Positions 20,893 to 23,493 of a DNA stretch of 23,493 bases are shown piece after piece. A program made the translations under genes and the position numbers. Origin of the DNA: JALYQB01 sp035640155 (GTDB taxonomy: Bacteria > Actinomycetota > Actinomycetes > Mycobacteriales > Pseudonocardiaceae); NCBI GenBank assembly GCA_035640155.1, contig DASQWR010000134.1, forward strand, positions 1 through 23,493, given 5' to 3'. A model generated the notes under the pieces. The model saw only the letters and a program-made list of their open reading frames with translations, ran no database searches and was not told the origin of the DNA. Every line of letters starts with the position of its first letter. The first letter of the stretch is position 1.

Positions 20893-22536
20893 TCAACCGA
20901 TCGGGACCCCGCCGAGCTCGACGGAACACACGGTCTGGAACCTGGCGCCTGCACCGGCTGGTGCCGCGCGCTCCACGGTGAACGTCGCGTTCCGCCCGTC
21001 GAGCACCAGGGTGGCCAGGGCGTTGCTGAAGATGGGCCCCGCTACCCGCCTCCAGCGCACCGACGGGTCACGCACGCCGGAGTGGCGGGCCGCGGCGCGG
21101 AACACCCGGGCCACCGGCCGCAGCCAGGCGACCCAGAACGCGACCTTCATGATCCACGGGGCCGCGTGGTGCACCGGCGAGCACACCAGCTGGTGCACGG
21201 CGGAGTCGGCCGGTTCGTCGAAGATCACCTTCGCCGCATACGAGTGGTGCACGTCGCCGGAGAGCACCGACACTGTGGCCGGCGCCGCCGGGCCGGTGCC
21301 GACGCGCTGCAGCAGCGCGGCGAGCCGGTCGAACGAGCTGCGGAAGGCGGCCCAGTGTTCCAGATCCGCCCCCTGGCGCATCGTCTCGGCCAGCCGGCCG
21401 CGCAGGCCGTCCCTGCTCGCGGCTTCCTCATTGATCGACTGCGCGTCGTGGATTGCCGAGGGCAACAGCCACGGCAGCGAGCTGCCCACCAGCACGTGGT
21501 CGACCGCGTCGGCGGCGTCTTCCTCCACGGCGCACTCCACCCAGCGGAACTCGGCCTCGTCGAGCATGCTGCGGTCGCCCTCGTCGAGCATCCGGCCGCA
21601 CCGCGAGTCGACCATCACCAGGCGCACCCGGTCGAGGTCCCACCGGAAGCTCCACCGGACCACTGTCGGGTCGGCGTCGACCTCGCCGGCCATCTTCTGC
21701 AGCACCGGCCACGTGTCCCCCACCGTCTCCTGCACCGCCTGCCAGACCGGATCCGCGGCACGCTCGTCGGGCGGGAGGTTGCCGACGTGCTGGTAGACCC
21801 AGTACGAGGCGAGCGCGCCGCGGATCCGCTGGTGCCACCACCGCTGGGCCTGCATCTGCTCGCGCCACGCCCGCGAGGTGTTCCAGTCATCGCGCACGTC
21901 GTGGTCATCGAAGATCATCGCAGTGGGCACCGTGGAGAGCAGCCAGCGCACCTCCTCGTCGGACCATGACTCGGCGTAGAGCCGGGTGTACTCGGTGAAG
22001 TCCGCGACCTCGGCCCAAGGCGGCTGCCGCAGGTCGCGGCGGGTCGCCAACCACCGCTTGGTCTGCGGCGTCGGGTCGTCGGCATAGACCTGGTCGCCGA
22101 GCAGCAGCAGCGCGTCGGGCCACTCGTCCTCGGGCAGGGTGGGCAGCCGGCTGGCGTAGACGTCCAGCGCGTCGAACCCCAGCGAGGCCGCCAGCTTGGA
22201 GGCATCGGGTTTGGCCCGGCGGCAGGAGCCGAACACCACCCGCTTCGCCCCACTGCCGCCGCGGGTGCGGATCCGGCTCGCCGGCCAGGTCGATCCCTCC
22301 CGGGGCCACACCCGCTGCCCGTCCAGGCGCACCTCGTACGTCGTGGCGGACCCGGGCCGCAGCCCGCGGACCTCGACCAGCGCGTAGTGGTGCCCGAGCA
22401 CCTCGAACGTCCGAGTGGCGCAGCCCAGCACCTCGACCTCGGCCGGACGGTCGGTCTGCACCCACACCGTCGCGGTGGTCTCACCGACGTGCCGCAGCAC
22501 GGGACCGAGCAGCAGTCGCGGTGTCCTCACCGGCAC
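20893..22536 (-). CDS. PhoD-like metallophosphatase
   Basis: 547 residues from GTG 22536, with AGGT 7 nt upstream. An N-terminal beta domain (LLLGPVLRHVGETTATVWVQ, LRPGSATTYEVRLDGQRVW) is followed by the metallophosphatase domain. Motifs are VVFGSCRRA, ALLLLGDQVYADD (metal-binding Asp), TAMIFDDHDVRDDWN (DDHD) and VSVLSGDVHHSYAAK (GDVHH). The family includes alkaline phosphatase/phosphodiesterase D. No signal peptide or Tat motif is present, so this member is probably cytoplasmic, unlike secreted PhoD. Its C-terminal VHQLVCSPVHH and WRRVAGPIFSNALATLVLDG are typical of the actinobacterial subgroup. Substrate unknown. Confidence 0.9.
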   Translation of the reverse strand: MPVRTPRLLLGPVLRHVGETTATVWVQTDRPAEVEVLGCATRTFEVLGHHYALVEVRGLRPGSATTYEVRLDGQRVWPREGSTWPASRIRTRGGSGAKRVVFGSCRRAKPDASKLAASLGFDALDVYASRLPTLPEDEWPDALLLLGDQVYADDPTPQTKRWLATRRDLRQPPWAEVADFTEYTRLYAESWSDEEVRWLLSTVPTAMIFDDHDVRDDWNTSRAWREQMQAQRWWHQRIRGALASYWVYQHVGNLPPDERAADPVWQAVQETVGDTWPVLQKMAGEVDADPTVVRWSFRWDLDRVRLVMVDSRCGRMLDEGDRSMLDEAEFRWVECAVEEDAADAVDHVLVGSSLPWLLPSAIHDAQSINEEAASRDGLRGRLAETMRQGADLEHWAAFRSSFDRLAALLQRVGTGPAAPATVSVLSGDVHHSYAAKVIFDEPADSAVHQLVCSPVHHAAPWIMKVAFWVAWLRPVARVFRAAARHSGVRDPSVRWRRVAGPIFSNALATLVLDGRNATFTVERAAPAGAGARFQTVCSVELGGVPIG

Positions 22537-22609
22537 TGCTTACCTGAGGGTGGCCCACGTTGGCGAGCACCCGTGTGGGGGAACACCGCGGCCTGGTGGC
22601 GTTGCAGCC

Positions 22610-22830
22610 GTCGAGCGGCGTTTCAGCCTCCGCGCCGACACCGATGCCGGCCCACCCACCAACACCGTCCTCGCCGCACCCGACGGCTCCTGGTGCGAGG
22701 TCCGCGAGACCACCACCGACGGGGCCCACCAGGTGTGGGAAGCCGGCCCGCATCACCGTCACCGCCGCACACCAGTGGGCCTGGCTCGACCTCGCCCGAC
22801 GGTGAGCACACCTGGAACCTGGCCGCCTGA
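22610..22830 (+). pseudogene. C-terminal remnant of a protein-isoaspartate-methyltransferase-like protein
   Basis: Three frames carry successive pieces: VERRFSLRADTDAGPPTNTV, then APDGSWCEVRETTTDGAHQV and WEAGP in one; ARITVTAAHQWAWLD in the next; SPDGEHTWNLAA-stop in the last. Joined, they resemble the C-terminal extension of actinobacterial methyltransferases of the PCMT group, which end R.G.TVT...Q.VWLD.P...W.L. The catalytic part is absent. It lies between two minus-strand genes. Confidence 0.5.
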
Positions 22831-22837
22831 TGCGCTG

Positions 22838-23449
22838 TCAGTCCAGCGGACGCAGCCGGCGCTCCAGCCATTCCGCCACGGTGCGGCTGAGATCGTCGGG
22901 ATCGGTCTGGAGGGCGTGGTCTCCGGCGACCAGCACCACCTCGCGCCCGGGTGTGGGCTCCGGACGACCGGACGGATCGTGCTCGCCTTGCACCACGAGC
23001 ACCGGCACCTCCACACCGTCGAGCTCGGGCATCCGGCTCTTCTCCGGCCGGCCCACAGGGTGGACGGGAAAGGCCAGGCAGAGTACCGCGCACGCCCCAC
23101 CCTCGGCCGCCGTGCGACACGCCACCCGGGCACCGGAAGACCGGCCTCCGAAGACCAGCGGCAGGTCGGCGAACACTCCGATCGCCAGCTCCTCGGCCAC
23201 GGCGAGCCACGCCGCGTCGAGCTGGCGGGCCGGCGCCGGAGCCCGCCGCCCGGCCACCCGGTAGGGCTGCTCCACCAGCGCCACGTGCACCTCGGCGGCC
23301 ACCGCCGCCCGGGTCGCCGCGACGAGGTCGGGCGTATCGATGCCACCCCCGGCCCCGTGCCCCAGCAGCAACGCGGCGCGGCCCTGCGGGCAGCAGTGCA
23401 GCTCGGCCCGCGCGAACCCGTGCGGGGTGGGGATGGACAGCGTGGTCAT
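22838..23449 (-). CDS. TEX30/KANL3-type alpha/beta hydrolase
   Basis: 203 residues from ATG 23449. Oxyanion-hole loop ALLLGHGAGGGIDTPDL. The nucleophile elbow is PLVFGGRSSGARVACRTA, with Ser in GRSSG. The acid is in VPVLVVQGEHDPSGRP, and the catalytic His in VLVAGDHALQTD. This is the short alpha/beta hydrolase group related to TEX30/dienelactone hydrolases, and its length fits. The substrate is unknown. The ATG overlaps the stop of the upstream minus-strand gene (ATGA), so the two are coupled. Confidence 0.88.
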   Translation of the reverse strand: MTTLSIPTPHGFARAELHCCPQGRAALLLGHGAGGGIDTPDLVAATRAAVAAEVHVALVEQPYRVAGRRAPAPARQLDAAWLAVAEELAIGVFADLPLVFGGRSSGARVACRTAAEGGACAVLCLAFPVHPVGRPEKSRMPELDGVEVPVLVVQGEHDPSGRPEPTPGREVVLVAGDHALQTDPDDLSRTVAEWLERRLRPLD

Positions 23450-23493
23450 TGGACCTGGTCGAGGTCAAGCAACGCGGGCTGCTCGGGTTCGAG
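23446..23493 (-). CDS. C-terminal end of an upstream gene (partial)
   Basis: The last 15 codons, LEPEQPALLDLDQVQ-stop, enter from the window edge and overlap the hydrolase start by ATGA. Too short to identify. Confidence 0.55.
   Translation of the reverse strand, partial: LEPEQPALLDLDQVQ

Noticed and set aside
20752..21969. A 405-codon plus-strand frame opposite the PhoD-like gene
   Set aside because: No ribosome binding site or motif, and the minus strand encodes a complete phosphatase.
1..23493. Search for an insertion sequence, prophage or attachment site to explain the broken genes
   Set aside because: No transposase, integrase, tRNA gene or direct target repeats were found; decay seems to have come from deletions and indels.

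Overview
The window reads as chromosomal DNA of a high-GC actinobacterium. GC is high throughout, GTG starts are common, and the gene families are typical actinobacterial ones: GAF-ANTAR and STAS regulators, a SpoIIE-type phosphatase, a stand-alone ATP-dependent DNA ligase and a PhoD-like phosphatase. I suspect Pseudonocardiaceae or a near relative, but this rests on the general look of the proteins and not on a search. No rRNA, tRNA, intact transposase or CRISPR array was seen.

Region 1 (1-6.7 kb) is regulatory and housekeeping. It holds the end of a DUF2064 glycosyltransferase-like gene, a decayed methyltransferase, a STAS protein, a GAF-ANTAR antiterminator, a two-CBS-domain protein, an ATP-dependent DNA ligase preceded by a 19-codon ORF with an ideal ribosome binding site, and a LOV-GAF-PP2C phosphatase that looks like a blue-light sensor. 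A truncated alcohol dehydrogenase and a tiny two-helix membrane protein follow.

Region 2 (6.7-10.7 kb) is the most unusual part. Two gene fragments (a CPBP protease and probably an arginine deiminase) lead into four paralogous small secreted proteins. Their export signals (MRKLNRVIAA...) are nearly identical, while the acidic, low-complexity mature parts differ strongly. Each gene has a related 5' leader of about 80 nt; three have the same 24-nt box about 100 nt upstream of the start; three end in a long perfect or near-perfect hairpin. The leaders can fold into an outer CTCC/GGAG stem around a hairpin whose pairs change in step between copies. A perfect GTGA-N6-TCAC operator lies in front of the first copy. 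A ChaB-like gene and a STAS gene are interleaved, and a decayed copy of the STAS 3' end behind copy 2 suggests that the array grew by duplicating a secreted-protein plus STAS cassette.

Region 3 (10.7-14.7 kb, minus strand) is a wrecked peptide/nickel-type ABC importer operon. The order is binding protein, permease, permease, ATPase, ATPase; only the first permease is intact.

Region 4 (14.8-19.1 kb, plus strand) has a methyltransferase, a promoter followed by a strongly structured segment, a small unknown protein, a HAD phosphatase, a MOSC protein and a multiply frameshifted glutamine-amidotransferase-like gene with a cysteinyl-tRNA-synthetase-like tail.

Region 5 (19.1-23.5 kb, mostly minus strand) has a Tat-exported ferritin-like protein, an unknown protein, a PhoD-like phosphatase, a methyltransferase remnant, a TEX30-type alpha/beta hydrolase and the last codons of another gene.

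About ten genes are broken. This is either real decay in an accessory zone or uncorrected indels in the assembly; for genes with several compensating frameshifts I cannot decide from the sequence alone.
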